Shown piece by piece: positions 59,352 through 59,609 of a DNA stretch of 59,609 bases. The stretch is from the NCBI GenBank assembly GCA_024681515.1, contig JAILAR010000129.1, positions 1 through 59,609 of the forward strand. Direction: 5' to 3'. The notes beneath the pieces were generated by a model. It saw only the letters and a program-made list of their open reading frames with translations, searched no databases and had not been told where the DNA came from. The stretch comes from Eubacterium sp. Lineage in GTDB: Bacteria; Bacillota; Clostridia; Lachnospirales; Lachnospiraceae. Numbering within the stretch: position 1 is the first letter of the stretch; each line of letters opens with the position of its first letter. The translations under genes were made by a program, and so were the position numbers.

Positions 59352-59609
59352 GTGCGCCTGGCGGCGCACGTTTCTAACGGGTGAGAGTCCCGAGTCCGCC
59401 CGACAGTGGGAAGGACATAGCCGAACAGCAAGGGTGTCCATCGTGAGGTGGAATCTGAAGGAAGCTGTAGGCAAACCTCTGGTCTGACGAACAGAAATCA
59501 CATATAGGCTATGTGCTGGGGTAAGGTCGCAATACAGACTAAAGCCCGATAACTGTACGGAACTGTACATAGTAAATGTGGCAGATATGTGGAGGGAAAG
59601 AAATGTGTG
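59352..59609 (+). mobile_element. 5' end of a group II intron (truncated by window end)
   Basis: Begins with GTGCGCC, the consensus 5' end of bacterial group II introns. The domain I words CTAACGGGTGAGAGTCCCG, GGGTGTCCATCGTGAGGTGG and GGCAAACCTC follow and are typical of Clostridia introns. The maturase gene would lie beyond the window. Insertion immediately after a terminator stem is the habit of class C introns, but the subclass cannot be fixed from this part. Confidence 0.85.

Overview
The window reads as a chromosomal segment of a Gram-positive, anaerobic, butyrate-forming Clostridia species, most likely a Lachnospiraceae member of moderate G+C content. The reasons are strong AGGAGG-type ribosome sites, a phosphate butyryltransferase/butyrate kinase pair, a BY-kinase polysaccharide-control module, choline-binding-type cell-wall repeats, parS sites of the Bacillus/Clostridia type and an agr-type quorum system. 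The species cannot be named from the sequence alone.

Layout. 0-12 kb is mixed housekeeping: the end of a protease-like gene, asparaginase, a GH3 beta-glucosidase, rsmG on the minus strand, an LCP cell-wall ligase, a sugar-nucleotidyltransferase, a small membrane protein, tyrA-aroA on the minus strand and a DMT permease. 12-25 kb concerns the cell surface. It holds a secreted cell-wall-binding repeat protein, a 570-aa membrane protein of unknown function leading into cpsB-cpsC-cpsD, a TarI/IspD-like cytidylyltransferase and a sugar epimerase. A phosphocholine-type cluster follows: a winged-helix/LicC/LicA fusion, a second LicC and a BCCT choline-type carrier. 24-41 kb holds a divergent MATE pump and AraC regulator, ptb-buk, a surface protein with NPYGGQPQ repeats, aroD, a Gfo/Idh oxidoreductase, a heterodimeric ABC exporter, a large protein with two XRE helix-turn-helix domains and an HAD phosphatase.

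41.1-42.2 kb is a gene-free, AT-rich kilobase with three perfect parS palindromes, a symmetric cluster of four DnaA-box-like 9-mers and a 206-bp direct repeat that folds into several hairpins. An orphan cbiL, argS, a soluble histidine-kinase-like ATPase and a D,D-carboxypeptidase follow on the minus strand. trmB, a tRNA-Lys, glutathione peroxidase and a 1330-aa sensor/diguanylate cyclase follow on the plus strand.

54.7-59.6 kb is lower in G+C and looks acquired or decaying: a response-regulator fragment, a broken cell-wall-binding gene, an XRE regulator, then a complete agrD-agrB-agrC-agrA system. Its autoinducer precursor has serine where the usual ring cysteine would be, so a lactone rather than thiolactone ring is predicted. 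A group II intron begins right after the agrA terminator and runs off the window.

Small dispersed repeats are frequent. One family (GGAGYGC...GCRCGAAGTRTGGAAT) repeatedly sits just 5' of start codons and appears to supply the ribosome-binding site of five different genes. How the genes may work together: the lic-type cluster could place phosphocholine on surface polymers, to which the cell-wall-binding repeat proteins would attach, while LCP, CpsBCD and DacA handle polymer attachment and wall maturation. This link is inference.
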